The notes: generated from the letters alone by a model not told the origin. DNA of 40,106 nucleotides from Bacillus sp. AFS041924 (GCF_002577195.1 NZ_NULG01000119.1:1312-41417), one strand, 5' to 3'. Shown: positions 27,588 to 36,036, counted from the stretch's first letter. Numbers and translations are program-made.

Positions 27588-28508
27588 TTATCCCTCACTA
27601 TATATGTTTTTACTTAAGTATCTTTCACTACTATCTGGGAAAATCGTTACGATTGTACTCCCTGGTTTTGCTTTTTGGGCTTCCTTTAAACTTGCATATA
27701 ACGCAGCTCCTGAGGAACTTCCAACTAAAAGTCCTTCTTTCATTGCTAGTTCTTTTACTAATCGAAATGCATCTGCATCAAGTACTGTATAAATATCATC
27801 AAATAAGTTTGTATTTACAAAAGGAGGAATGAACTCCATTCCAATTCCTTCAGTGTCATGTGATCCTGGCTCTCCACCGTTTAAAATCGATCCTTCTGGT
27901 TCAACAATAACTGTTTTTACACTTTGTAAATGATCTTTTAAATACTGAGCTGTTCCAGTAAATGTTCCTCCACTTCCAGCTCCAGCAACAAATACATCTA
28001 TTTTTCCATTCAGCTGGTCAAAAAGCTCTGGTCCTAATGTTTTGTAATAGGTTCTTGGATTCGCTTCATTACTAAATTGTGAAGGTACAAATGAATTCGG
28101 TATTTCTTGTGAGAGTTCATTTGCTCTTTTAATTGCACCTGTCATTCCATCTTCAGTAGGTGTATTCACAATTTTTGCGCCTAGTGCTTTCATCAATGTT
28201 TGTTTTTCAATACTAAATTTTTGAGGAACGACAAATAGGACGTTAACACCATATTTTATCGCAGCAAGCGCTAACCCAATCCCTGTATTTCCAGCGGTTG
28301 GTTCAATTACTGTGCCGCCTTTTTCTAATTTACCTTCGTTCATTGCACTTTCTAATAATTCCATTCCAAGTCGATCTTTTACACTACCACCTGGGTTACA
28401 GAATTCTAACTTAGCAAATAGTCTTGTTCCTTTTGGTAAAGGGAATGTTGTAATTTCAAGCAATGGTGTTGATCCGATCAGCTCGTGTACTGACTTTACA
28501 ACTTTCAT
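27588..28508 (-). CDS. mccA: O-acetylserine-dependent cystathionine beta-synthase MccA
   Basis: A 306-residue fold-type II PLP enzyme. The PLP lysine is in GGSVKDRLG (K42), the phosphate-binding loop is GAGSGGTFTGT, and the substrate loop is TAGNTGIG. The sequence resembles cysteine synthases, but genes paired with mccB are the cystathionine-forming type that uses O-acetylserine and homocysteine. First gene of mccA-mccB-yrrT-luxS, with a 27-bp palindrome over its promoter. AGGAG lies about 10 bases before the ATG. Confidence 0.88.
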   Translation of the reverse strand: MKVVKSVHELIGSTPLLEITTFPLPKGTRLFAKLEFCNPGGSVKDRLGMELLESAMNEGKLEKGGTVIEPTAGNTGIGLALAAIKYGVNVLFVVPQKFSIEKQTLMKALGAKIVNTPTEDGMTGAIKRANELSQEIPNSFVPSQFSNEANPRTYYKTLGPELFDQLNGKIDVFVAGAGSGGTFTGTAQYLKDHLQSVKTVIVEPEGSILNGGEPGSHDTEGIGMEFIPPFVNTNLFDDIYTVLDADAFRLVKELAMKEGLLVGSSSGAALYASLKEAQKAKPGSTIVTIFPDSSERYLSKNIYSEG

Positions 28509-28590
28509 AGTTTCAAACTCCTTTATGTCACAAAAAGGTTAGTTTCTTCCAATCCATTATATGCAACATGGGTAAAATTGAATGTTGTCT

Positions 28591-28617
28591 TAATACCAAC
28601 TATTCTTATTGGTATTA
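28591..28617. promoter_or_regulatory. 27-bp perfect palindrome, probable CymR operator
   Basis: TAATACCAA, nine bases, TTGGTATTA: perfect 9-base arms. It overlaps the -10 box of the putative mccA promoter. CymR, the cysteine-metabolism repressor of Bacillus, binds a 27-bp dyad upstream of this operon in B. subtilis; identity with CymR is inferred from position, size and target gene. Confidence 0.6.
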
Positions 28618-28642
28618 TAAGATATTAATTTTAAATGCGCAA
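28614..28642 (-). promoter_or_regulatory. Promoter of the mccA-mccB-yrrT-luxS operon
   Basis: On the minus strand TTGCGC, 17 bases, then a perfect TATAAT. The palindrome begins in the -10 and runs past the start point, the usual place for a repressor. Confidence 0.5.
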
Positions 28643-28680
28643 TAAAAAAGTACTTTTATCCTAAAATAAAAGTACTTTTC
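28642..28680 (-). terminator. Terminator after spmB
   Basis: A 14-bp perfect stem AAAAGTACTTTTAT / ATAAAAGTACTTTT (28646-28659 / 28666-28679) with T-runs on both sides; it ends the dacB-spmA-spmB operon. Confidence 0.9.
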
Positions 28681-28707
28681 AATGGATTCAAATCGACTAG
28701 GTTTTAG

Positions 28708-29238
28708 TTAAGAAAAGAACATCGTCACAAAAATAATTGAAAAAATAATACTGATTGCATCTGCAATTAATCCTACTTTTAATGCATCACCCATTTTTCG
28801 AATGCCAACCGCTCCAAAATAGACGGTTAGAACATATAGTGTCGTATCAGTACTACCTTGCATAGTTGAAGCTAATCTTCCAATAAATGAATCGGGTCCA
28901 TATGTTTTAATTAAATCTGAAGTGATCCCTAGTGCAGCCGAACCCGAAATCGGACGAATAATTGCAAGAGGAAAAACTTCAGCTGGAAAACCTAATGAAC
29001 TTAATAATGGACGTAGAAGTTCTACACAAAATTCTAGTGCACCTGACGCCCTAAAGATTGAAATGGATACAAGCATCCCAACCAAGAATGGAATCAATTG
29101 TACTGCAATTGTAACGCCTTCTTTTCCACCCTCTACAAAAGATTCGTATGTCGGTACCTTCTTCCATGTTCCATGTATTAAAATCGCAGCGATAATAAAT
29201 GGAATGATATAAAGAGAAATGGTATTCATATATCCCAT
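28708..29238 (-). CDS. spmB: Spore maturation protein SpmB
   Basis: A 176-residue polytopic membrane protein of the nucleoside-recognition (Gate) domain family, needed in B. subtilis with SpmA for full dehydration of the spore core. The Gate-type segments LIPFLVGMLVSISIFRASGALE and RPISGSAALGITSDLIKTYGPDSFIGRLASTMQGSTDTTLYVLTVYFGAVG are visible (quoted here in parts of the protein, about residues 46-67 and 93-145). It follows spmA directly, and the operon order dacB-spmA-spmB is that of B. subtilis. Confidence 0.93.
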   Translation of the reverse strand: MGYMNTISLYIIPFIIAAILIHGTWKKVPTYESFVEGGKEGVTIAVQLIPFLVGMLVSISIFRASGALEFCVELLRPLLSSLGFPAEVFPLAIIRPISGSAALGITSDLIKTYGPDSFIGRLASTMQGSTDTTLYVLTVYFGAVGIRKMGDALKVGLIADAISIIFSIIFVTMFFS

Positions 29239-29832
29239 TTATTTTCTCCCCTTTCGATTTCGCCTACTTGCAAAAAAACTATTTACAGCAAGTCCCCCAA
29301 TAAATGAAACAACCTGTGCAAGTATTGTAACACCTACTATTTCAGTCGGGTTTGAAGAATGATATGACATTCTAACCCCTATGACTGTTGTAGGAATTAA
29401 TGTGATCGCACTTGTATTTAAAGTTAAAAATGTAATCATGTCATCACTTGCTTCATTGCTATTTCTATTTAATACCTTTAATTGCTCCATTGCTTTTATT
29501 CCGAGTGGAGTAGCAGCATTCCCTAGACCGAATAAATTGGCCACCATATTTGACATAATATATCCAAGTGCTGGATGATTTTTAGGAATTCTCGGAAATA
29601 GGAATGATAGAAATGGTTGAAATATTTTTGAAAGTATTTTTAACAATCCAGATTCTTCTGCTATTCGCATTAGCCCTAACCAAAAAACAAGTACACTTAC
29701 TAGTCCAATAATAATTGTGATTGCTTGTTTTCCCCCGTCAAAAACTGCCTTATTTACTTCGTCCATGGTGCCGTTAATCATTGCAAAAATAAAACCAATT
29801 ATCGTAAGAGCAACCCAAATAATATTAACCAT
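29239..29832 (-). CDS. spmA: Spore maturation protein SpmA
   Basis: A 197-residue membrane protein of the Gate-domain family, with about four to five transmembrane segments. The conserved core is KQAITIIIGLVSVLVFWLG, then MSNMVANLFGLGNAATPLG, where the asparagines lie in the membrane. It acts with SpmB in the forespore/mother-cell compartment during spore maturation. Its start overlaps the end of dacB by 8 bases and its stop abuts the spmB start. Confidence 0.93.
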   Translation of the reverse strand: MVNIIWVALTIIGFIFAMINGTMDEVNKAVFDGGKQAITIIIGLVSVLVFWLGLMRIAEESGLLKILSKIFQPFLSFLFPRIPKNHPALGYIMSNMVANLFGLGNAATPLGIKAMEQLKVLNRNSNEASDDMITFLTLNTSAITLIPTTVIGVRMSYHSSNPTEIVGVTILAQVVSFIGGLAVNSFFASRRNRKGRK

Positions 29833-30979
29833 CTGAGTGCTCTCCCATTAAATTCAATAAAACCTGCTTACTATTTTGGATGATCTCTTTTGTAAATACT
29901 TTCACCTTACTACTACTATAAAAAATATTTCTAAATCCAATTTGTTCACCTTCTAGCTCGATAATCGCTTTACCAACAATTGCATCGTTAGCTATTTTTT
30001 TATTAGAAGGCTTTTGCATTTCAATCGTAATTCTTACTTGATCTTTCTCTTTCTTTTCTAGCGGATATGAGAAATCATTTTTCAAATAAACATGACCTTT
30101 ATATTTTTGATTTGTTACTTCCTTAATTCCACCTTTGCTTAATACCTTTGTTAAAGGATAGTTACTAAAACCATATTCAAATAGTGACATATGATCTTGC
30201 CAATCTTGACCATCATTTAATGTTACAACAATTAAGTCCATTCCGTTTTTGGAAGCAGTCGATACAAGTGTTCTTCTTGCTTTTTTCGTAAATCCAGTTT
30301 TACCCCCTGTACTGTACTTGTACATAAACGTAAGTAACTTGTTTTTATTCTTCCAAACATAATCCCAGGATTCTGCCGTATTTGGTGCACGGTGTACTTT
30401 TGTTCCTGCAATTTTTGCATATTTAGGATTTTCCATAGCGTATCTAGTTAATAACGCCATATCGTAAGCAGACGAGTAATGCTCTTTTCCTTGCTGGTCT
30501 AGCCCTGAAGGATTGCTAAAATATGTATGACTCATTCCGATTTCTTTTGCTTTTTCATTCATCATATAAACAAAGCCTTCAATGCTACCTCCAACAGTCT
30601 CTGCAATTGCATTAGCTGCATCATTCCCAGACCTAAGCATTAAACCATAAACTAAATCCTCTAGTTTAATTTTTTGTCCAGGTTTTAAATAGATGGATGA
30701 TCCTTCTGTTTGTACTGCTCTTGAACTAATCGTTACAGTGTTTTGCATTTTGCCTGACTCTACAGCAAGGAGAGCAGTCATAATTTTCGTAATACTAGCA
30801 ATTCTTTCAGAGTCATGCATCGCTTTGCCATACAAGATACGTCCAGTTTTTTGATCCATCAAAACTGCATTTCTAGCACTAACTCCTCCAAATGCTTTAA
30901 CATTATTCGTCGGAATAATAATCCCGATTAAAAATAAGCCAATGATTCCGATTACTAGCCATTTTTTCATCTTTCGCAT
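29825..30979 (-). CDS. dacB: Sporulation D-alanyl-D-alanine carboxypeptidase DacB (PBP5*)
   Basis: A secreted, membrane-associated penicillin-binding protein that trims pentapeptides of spore cortex peptidoglycan. The signal peptide ends near NVKA before FGG. The active-site motifs are SITK (nucleophile Ser), SGN in LRSGNDAANAIAE and KTG in GGKTGFTKKA; the C-terminus carries the domain of low-molecular-mass PBPs. The start is uncertain: the frame opens at GTG 30988, and GGAG lies 3 bases before ATG 30979 and 12 before ATG 30970; I list 30979. A SigE-like promoter lies just upstream, and spmA-spmB follow. Confidence 0.92.
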   Translation of the reverse strand: MRKMKKWLVIGIIGLFLIGIIIPTNNVKAFGGVSARNAVLMDQKTGRILYGKAMHDSERIASITKIMTALLAVESGKMQNTVTISSRAVQTEGSSIYLKPGQKIKLEDLVYGLMLRSGNDAANAIAETVGGSIEGFVYMMNEKAKEIGMSHTYFSNPSGLDQQGKEHYSSAYDMALLTRYAMENPKYAKIAGTKVHRAPNTAESWDYVWKNKNKLLTFMYKYSTGGKTGFTKKARRTLVSTASKNGMDLIVVTLNDGQDWQDHMSLFEYGFSNYPLTKVLSKGGIKEVTNQKYKGHVYLKNDFSYPLEKKEKDQVRITIEMQKPSNKKIANDAIVGKAIIELEGEQIGFRNIFYSSSKVKVFTKEIIQNSKQVLLNLMGEHSDG

Positions 30980-31008
30980 CAACTCCACAGTTAGTCCTAA
31001 TTAGTACA

Positions 31009-31038
31009 AGTTTACGAATTATATTATAAAAAAATGAC
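31009..31038 (-). promoter_or_regulatory. SigE-like sporulation promoter of dacB-spmA-spmB
   Basis: On the minus strand GTCATTTT, 14 bases, CGTAAACT resembles the SigE consensus (KMATATT, 14-15 bases, CATACAMT), with one mismatch in the -35 and two in the -10. In B. subtilis this operon is known to be SigE-controlled. Confidence 0.55.
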
Positions 31039-31048
31039 ATTTTTTATG

Positions 31049-31101
31049 AAAAAAGTGCTGAATTTGTTCAGCTATCCAACCTGAGCAAATCCAGCACTTC
31101 C
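31049..31101 (-). terminator. Terminator after the superoxide dismutase gene
   Basis: A long stem AAGTGCTGAATTTG / CAAATCCAGCACTT (31053-31066 / 31086-31099, one mismatch) with a T-run on the minus strand. Confidence 0.88.
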
Positions 31102-31115
31102 TATTTTTTAGTCAA

Positions 31116-32039
31116 TTAGTAAAATGGTTGCCATTTTAATTGACTAGCATAATCATATCGATATTTCACATCTGGCCAATTAACGATGTTCCAAAAATTC
31201 ATAATGTATGCATCTTTATCGTACTTATATTGCAAATAATAGGCATGTTCCCAAACGTCCAAAACTAATAATGGAATTGTATCCCATTGAGTAAAGAATT
31301 GGTGTTTCTCTGTTTGAAGAATCTCCAATCGATTCGCTCTCGGAACCCAAACTAAAATCGCCCAACCGACACCTTCTACTTTTTTAGCAGCTTGTGTAAA
31401 ATGCTCTTTAAAGTCTTCGTAACTTCCGAAGTCATCCTCAATTTGCTTTAAAAGAACCCCATGAGGTTGCCCTCCACCTGATTTACTTAAATTATTCCAA
31501 AATATCGTATGCAAATAATGACCTGAACCGTGAAACGCAAGCTCTCTTTCCCAATGCTTAATTAAATCATATTCCTTATTTTTTCTAGCCTTTTCTAATT
31601 CAAGCTCAGCTTTATTTAAACCATCTACATAGCTTTTGTGGTGCTTATCATGATGTAGCATCATAATTTCTTTTGTAATATAAGGCTCTAAGGCATTATA
31701 AGGGTATGGTAATGGTGGTAGCTCATGTTTACCAATCTCTACTTTCTCTTCAACCTCTATTACCCGATACGCATAGCTATCATCATATTCCTCTTCATTT
31801 AATATTGAAATTAACCGTTCCTGGATATCATCAACATCCATACTAATTTCATCTAAAAATGAATTTGGATCTACATAATGATTTGATGTCCCCATTCTGT
31901 TTAACAATAATTTAATTTTATATTCTAATAGTTCTTTTTCTTGAATATGGTCAAATCTTTCAGCTAGCAACTGTAAAACATTCGCACACCAGATTTCTAC
32001 CTCCTGAAAGTAAGTGACGAGTTCAGATTGATTTAACAT
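31116..32039 (-). CDS. Fe/Mn superoxide dismutase with long N-terminal extension
   Basis: A 307-residue protein. The C-terminal two thirds (about 107-307, from HELPPLPYPYNALEPYI) is a complete Fe/Mn SOD with all four metal ligands: His in MLHHDKHH, His in HYLHTIFWNNL, and Asp and His in VLDVWEHAYY. About 105 residues precede it, acidic and helical (FQEVEIWCANVLQLLAERF ... DDIQERLISILNEEEYD), without a signal peptide. This is about 100 residues longer than the housekeeping SodA. Second SODs with such extensions occur in Bacillus; the role of the extension is unknown to me. I chose the second of two adjacent ATGs (32039), 6 bases after GGAGG. Confidence 0.88.
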   Translation of the reverse strand: MLNQSELVTYFQEVEIWCANVLQLLAERFDHIQEKELLEYKIKLLLNRMGTSNHYVDPNSFLDEISMDVDDIQERLISILNEEEYDDSYAYRVIEVEEKVEIGKHELPPLPYPYNALEPYITKEIMMLHHDKHHKSYVDGLNKAELELEKARKNKEYDLIKHWERELAFHGSGHYLHTIFWNNLSKSGGGQPHGVLLKQIEDDFGSYEDFKEHFTQAAKKVEGVGWAILVWVPRANRLEILQTEKHQFFTQWDTIPLLVLDVWEHAYYLQYKYDKDAYIMNFWNIVNWPDVKYRYDYASQLKWQPFY

Positions 32040-32168
32040 CATACACCTCCATCAGAGAATATAAATTTCTCTTCTACTTTCCATTGTATGACATTAAATT
32101 TATTGCTATTCCAGTATTCATTTACCGGTATTCATTTGTTTAACGCAATGAATCACTATTTTAAAATG

Positions 32169-33155
32169 TTAGTTTAAACTTTCTAAAACAATTTGATTTT
32201 CTGAATAAAACTCCAATTTTAATGAAATCACTTTTTCCAATTCATAAACGATCATCATTAAACTAGCTCTTGTTTCAAACTCATCTCTTGATTTTGGCAA
32301 TGGCATTTTCCTAAAATCGTTCATCATATGATTAAATTCACCTAATAATTCAATACCGGTAGACTTTTCTTTTAAGTAAACTCCTGTGTCTTCAAAAAAT
32401 TCTGCGACGATTTTTGAATGAGGATAATTTAACTCAACCTTCTTTAATAATGGGATGATTTGATTAGCTATGATTTCAAATTGACGTTCTCTCATTTCAA
32501 AATAATTAATATAGTACAAGTTTGTTTTTATAAAACTATTTTCAACTTGTCGATATGCTAATTTTTTTGCCGTTTGTAACAGTATTTTTGTTTCCTTAAT
32601 TAAATCTGATTGTAAATCTTCATCCTTACCCTTCATTTTTAAAGCGATTCCTAGAAGCAACATTTTAAAATTTTGTTCAATTTTCTTTTGGGATTCGATC
32701 ATCTTTTTCTCGATACTTGGCATATATGTATTCATTATTAAAGCAATTAAGATCCCTACGGCCAATATTTCCACTTGATTTAATAAGAAAGAAATTGATT
32801 TATCATTGCTTACATAGATTTGTAAAACAATAACGGAGCTCGGAATAATTCCTTCCTGTAACTTCAACGTGACTAATAAAGGAATTGTTAACAGAAAATA
32901 AATGACAACTGTTAGTGGAGTATAACTTAAAAATTCAAACATCATCCATCCAATTAACATCGCAATAACTGATGCTACAAATCTTTGAATTGCAACAATA
33001 AAAGATCTGCGTTTAGTATTTTGAATACTTAATAGCGTAACGACAGCAGCCGTGCTGTAATTTTGTAGATGTAGCGCTTCGGCAATTAAGAGAGAGATCC
33101 CACTTCCTATCGCTGTCTTAATTGTCCTTTGTCCAATTGAATACATTTGTTTCAT
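32169..33155 (-). CDS. Aromatic acid exporter/FUSC-family membrane protein
   Basis: A 328-residue protein: about six transmembrane segments in the first 140 residues (AIGSGISLLIAEALHL, FVASVIAMLIGWMMF, VVIYFLLTIPLLVTL, VEILAVGILIALIMN), then a long helical cytosolic domain. This is the layout of the Bacillus ArAE_1/DUF939 group, named for similarity to aromatic acid efflux proteins; transport has not been shown for most members. I chose ATG 33155, with GAGG 7 bases upstream; the frame to 33188 has no ribosome site. It is flanked by sod downstream and ypuI upstream and has a terminator between it and ypuI. Confidence 0.75.
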   Translation of the reverse strand: MKQMYSIGQRTIKTAIGSGISLLIAEALHLQNYSTAAVVTLLSIQNTKRRSFIVAIQRFVASVIAMLIGWMMFEFLSYTPLTVVIYFLLTIPLLVTLKLQEGIIPSSVIVLQIYVSNDKSISFLLNQVEILAVGILIALIMNTYMPSIEKKMIESQKKIEQNFKMLLLGIALKMKGKDEDLQSDLIKETKILLQTAKKLAYRQVENSFIKTNLYYINYFEMRERQFEIIANQIIPLLKKVELNYPHSKIVAEFFEDTGVYLKEKSTGIELLGEFNHMMNDFRKMPLPKSRDEFETRASLMMIVYELEKVISLKLEFYSENQIVLESLN

Positions 33156-33249
33156 TTCTAATCCTCTTCTCTTACAAAGAAATTTCAATTGTATTGTAAC
33201 GTATACTTACTAATAATTTCTAGAAATATCCATTTTTTTAATTTTTTGC

Positions 33250-33286
33250 ACAAAATGAAAAGACTAGAAATTTTCTAGTCTTTTAT
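33250..33286 (-). terminator. Terminator after ypuI
   Basis: A 13-bp perfect stem AAAAGACTAGAAA / TTTCTAGTCTTTT (33258-33270 / 33272-33284) on the minus strand. Confidence 0.85.
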
Positions 33287-33320
33287 CTACTTTTACTATT
33301 TACATTTAATTATTTTCTAA

Positions 33321-33815
33321 TTACTGTTTGTATTGCTGCATTAATTTTGTTGAATAATCTGTTTCATAATACTCAAGTTCTTCACGCATTTGTTGAAAAA
33401 CTTTTTCTAATGATGAAAATAAGTCCTGAATTGTACCTGGCACAGCTTTATAAAAAGTAATTGCTTGATTACCTGTGTATGCTGCACGACTATTTTCGTA
33501 CCAAGCATCATTTTTAGGAGAGAAGAATTCTGCGATACATCTGTGATAAATTTTATGTAATGTGTCTTCAGCTGTCGCTTTATGGAACTGCCCACTTAAT
33601 ATTTTCTCACAAACTTCTTTTGCATCCTCACAATAGACTGTAATTCTACGCAATGAAGAAAGTATTTTCTCTAAGTAGTTAGGATCCACTGCTGAATTTT
33701 CATGTTGAAATGACGGTAAAGAATTCTTATTTAAAAACAAATTACACTCTAGACCAACAATCCCTAATTGATTTCCAACAATTTTTAATTGATGCTCTAC
33801 CATCTTATTCGACAT
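33321..33815 (-). CDS. ypuI: YpuI family protein (DUF3907)
   Basis: A 164-residue soluble protein of the YpuI family, function unknown. The family core is the segment around residues 90-115, with EFFSPKNDAWYENSRAAYTG, and the C-terminal MREELEYYETDY. GGAGG lies about 8 bases before the ATG. It lies downstream of scpAB as in B. subtilis, though one extra gene intervenes here. Confidence 0.85.
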   Translation of the reverse strand: MSNKMVEHQLKIVGNQLGIVGLECNLFLNKNSLPSFQHENSAVDPNYLEKILSSLRRITVYCEDAKEVCEKILSGQFHKATAEDTLHKIYHRCIAEFFSPKNDAWYENSRAAYTGNQAITFYKAVPGTIQDLFSSLEKVFQQMREELEYYETDYSTKLMQQYKQ

Positions 33816-33833
33816 TTTATTCCCTCCGTTAAG

Positions 33834-34223
33834 TTAGATCGATAGTTCAATTTTATTTGAATTTTGTTTAATACTCCTCACATATCCTACCACTTTATCA
33901 AAATCGACACCTTGCAACTCTTTTACAAATTGATCTAATTCATTAATATATATTCTTTTTCTTCCTCTATAGTCAGGATTTTTAATGATTAGAGCTAGTG
34001 CCACTACATCACGAAAATCTACTAATTCTTCACTATTAAAACTAGTTAAATTTAATTCACTTACTTCAGAAAGTTTTTCTTCAAAGAAACGTACATATAA
34101 AACAGAAGTTACAATTTTTTGACCATTATATTCATATTCAACTTCAGAACGATTAAAAAAATCTTCTGAAGTATTTGGTTGAGCCTTTACTAATTCATAC
34201 CCATGACTATTATAAATTAACAA
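33834..34223 (-). CDS. Hypothetical protein, 129 aa
   Basis: I do not recognise this protein. It is soluble, begins with a hydrophobic strand (LLIYNSHGYELVK) and has a basic patch YRGRKRIYINELDQFVKEL in the C-terminal half. The frame opens at GTG 34232, but that codon overlaps the GGAGG; the TTG at 34223 lies 9 bases after it and is the better start. It sits between scpB and ypuI on the same strand, so it may be cotranscribed with either; nothing in the sequence fixes a function. Confidence 0.6.
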   Translation of the reverse strand: MLIYNSHGYELVKAQPNTSEDFFNRSEVEYEYNGQKIVTSVLYVRFFEEKLSEVSELNLTSFNSEELVDFRDVVALALIIKNPDYRGRKRIYINELDQFVKELQGVDFDKVVGYVRSIKQNSNKIELSI

Positions 34224-34295
34224 TACTTTCACCCTCCAAAATATCCATAGTATTAGTTTAACATAGTACGCGGGAAGAATTGCAGAATTTTTTAA

Positions 34296-34877
34296 CTAAT
34301 CTTGTTTTTCTAATTTGCTAAAAAATAAATCTGCCTCTTCTTCAACCTCTTCCATTTTTAAATCTTGTGGAAGAGGTGGTAGTTCCTTAATGTTTTTAAG
34401 ACCAAAATAATCTAAAAACTCAGATGTAGTACCATATAGAATTGCACGTCCTGTACCTTCAGCTCGTCCAACTTCTTTAATTAAATATTTTGAGACTAGA
34501 GTTTGAATTGGTTTTTCTGTTTTAACTCCACGAATGTCTTCAATTTCTGTCCTCGTAATTGGTTGTTGATAAGCAACGATCGCTAACGTTTCTAATGCTG
34601 CTTGTGATAACGAAGAATTTGAAGGACTTTCAACTAATTTTTTGAAATACTCTCCATGTTCTCTTTTTGATGTAAGTTTATATCGATTAGCTAAAATTCT
34701 AATTTGTAAGCCTCGATTAGGATTTTCGTATTCTTTTTTTAGACTTTCAATTAGTTCTAATACATCTTCTTTATTTAATTCTAAAGTCTCAGAAAGCTCA
34801 ACAATTGATATTCCTTCATCGCCAGCTACAAATAAAAGGCCTTCTAGAATCCCTTTTAAATTATTTTCTTGTTCCAT
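34296..34877 (-). CDS. scpB: Segregation and condensation protein B
   Basis: A 193-residue subunit of the SMC-ScpA-ScpB chromosome condensation complex. It contains two winged-helix domains; the conserved segment SLSQAALETLAIVAYQQPITRTEIEDIRGV (about 93-122; read in two parts) is diagnostic. Its ATG shares a base with the scpA stop (TAATG), so the two are translated together to give the complex. The C-terminal tail is acidic. Confidence 0.95.
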   Translation of the reverse strand: MEQENNLKGILEGLLFVAGDEGISIVELSETLELNKEDVLELIESLKKEYENPNRGLQIRILANRYKLTSKREHGEYFKKLVESPSNSSLSQAALETLAIVAYQQPITRTEIEDIRGVKTEKPIQTLVSKYLIKEVGRAEGTGRAILYGTTSEFLDYFGLKNIKELPPLPQDLKMEEVEEEADLFFSKLEKQD

Positions 34878-35647
34878 TACAAGTACACCTCAGCTTGCTT
34901 ATCTTCAAAAACTTCACGTGATATTAGAAAAATTTCTGAAAAATTTTGTTCCTGTTCTACTACAATTTCTTTTGTTTTCATTAACTCCAAAATCGCTAAA
35001 AAAGTAACGACAATACTTTCTTTATCATTATATGGAAATAAATTTATGAAATTAGTTCTCTTTTTAATACTTTTTAAATAACTAATAATTTCATCCATTC
35101 TTTTCTCAATCGATATTTCTTCACGAACGATTTTAGTTTGAAGTGGTTCTTGAAGCTTTTTACGTTTAAATAGCTTTTGCAGTGCACCAAACATATCATA
35201 AATCGTAACATCAGATGGCATGACTATATCTTCAGGTCTAGGACCATATTCAGATAAATCAGCTGGATTTCGGGTAAAAATCATTGCACGTTCTGATTCT
35301 TTTTCCTGAAATACAATCGCAGCTTCTTTAAATTGCTTATATATAATTAATCGATTCATTAATTCTTCTCTAGGGTCTTCTTCTAGTATTGCATCCCAAT
35401 CAGCTTGTTCTTCATGATTAGGTAAAATACTTTTACTTTTCATCGCAAGTAATTCAGCAGCCATCACTAAATATTCACTTGCAATATCCAATTCTAATTC
35501 TTTCATTGTATGAATATATGAAACATATTGATCTGTTATTTCAGATACAGGTATATCATAAATATCAATTTCAAATCGTTGAATTAAATGAAGTAGTAAA
35601 TCTAATGGCCCTTCAAATGCATCAATTTTAACTTCATATTGCCTCAC
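34877..35647 (-). CDS. scpA: Segregation and condensation protein A
   Basis: The kleisin subunit (256 aa) that bridges the SMC heads. The N-terminus KIDAFEGPLDLLLHLI and IDIYDIPVSEITDQY are the family hallmarks; a winged helix at the C-terminus (about 190-250) binds the SMC cap. The start codon is GTG at 35647, 6 bases after a modest GGTGAG ribosome site, and the protein start matches the family. scpB follows with a one-base overlap. Confidence 0.95.
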   Translation of the reverse strand: MRQYEVKIDAFEGPLDLLLHLIQRFEIDIYDIPVSEITDQYVSYIHTMKELELDIASEYLVMAAELLAMKSKSILPNHEEQADWDAILEEDPREELMNRLIIYKQFKEAAIVFQEKESERAMIFTRNPADLSEYGPRPEDIVMPSDVTIYDMFGALQKLFKRKKLQEPLQTKIVREEISIEKRMDEIISYLKSIKKRTNFINLFPYNDKESIVVTFLAILELMKTKEIVVEQEQNFSEIFLISREVFEDKQAEVYL

Positions 35648-35786
35648 AAACTACTCACCAACTTACATTTAAAATAAAAATATACTCTATAACAGTATAA
35701 AGTATTATTTCATAAAACTATATAACAGAAAAGGATTTTTCATCGATCAAGTCACTTTGTTCCTATTTTTTTGTTTTTTCGCCTAT

Positions 35787-35814
35787 ACCATTTTCTAAAA
35801 TTTTTCATAAGATA
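35787..35814 (+). promoter_or_regulatory. SigK-like promoter of the YjcZ-type gene
   Basis: AC, 17 bases, CATAAGATA matches the SigK consensus AC-N16/17-CATANNNTA completely. The start point would lie about 22 bases before the AAGGAGGT ribosome site. Confidence 0.6.
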
Positions 35815-35856
35815 TCAGTGCAAGAAGAATTATTTTTTTGGTAAGGAGGTTATTTC

Positions 35857-35973
35857 ATGAGTAAAGGTGCTGTTTCTCCAGAGTTCGGCGGTTTCGGCCA
35901 CGGCAGAGGCTTTGCTTTAATCGTAGTATTATTTATTTTATTAATCATCGTTGGATGTGCTTTCGTCTGTTAA
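35857..35973 (+). CDS. YjcZ-family small spore protein (38 aa)
   Basis: A 38-residue peptide: a Gly-rich N-terminus (EFGGFGHGRG) followed by a hydrophobic segment FALIVVLFILLIIVGCAFVC. This is the pattern of the YjcZ/SscA family of small spore-assembly proteins of Bacillus. AAGGAGGT lies 6-7 bases before the ATG, a SigK-like promoter lies upstream and a terminator follows, so it is a single-gene unit. Two cysteines at the hydrophobic C-terminus are worth noting. Confidence 0.85.
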   Translation: MSKGAVSPEFGGFGHGRGFALIVVLFILLIIVGCAFVC

Positions 35974-35999
35974 TTTAACCCCGTGAATAAACAAAACGT

Positions 36000-36036
36000 G
36001 AAAGTCTAGACATTAGCTCTAGGCTTTCTTCTTTTT
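36000..36036 (+). terminator. Terminator of the YjcZ-type gene
   Basis: An 11-bp stem GAAAGTCTAGA / TCTAGGCTTTC (one G-T pair) followed by TTCTTTTT. Confidence 0.8.

Noticed and set aside
34642-35007. Plus-strand frame of 121 codons
   Set aside because: Antisense to scpB and scpA; no family resemblance.
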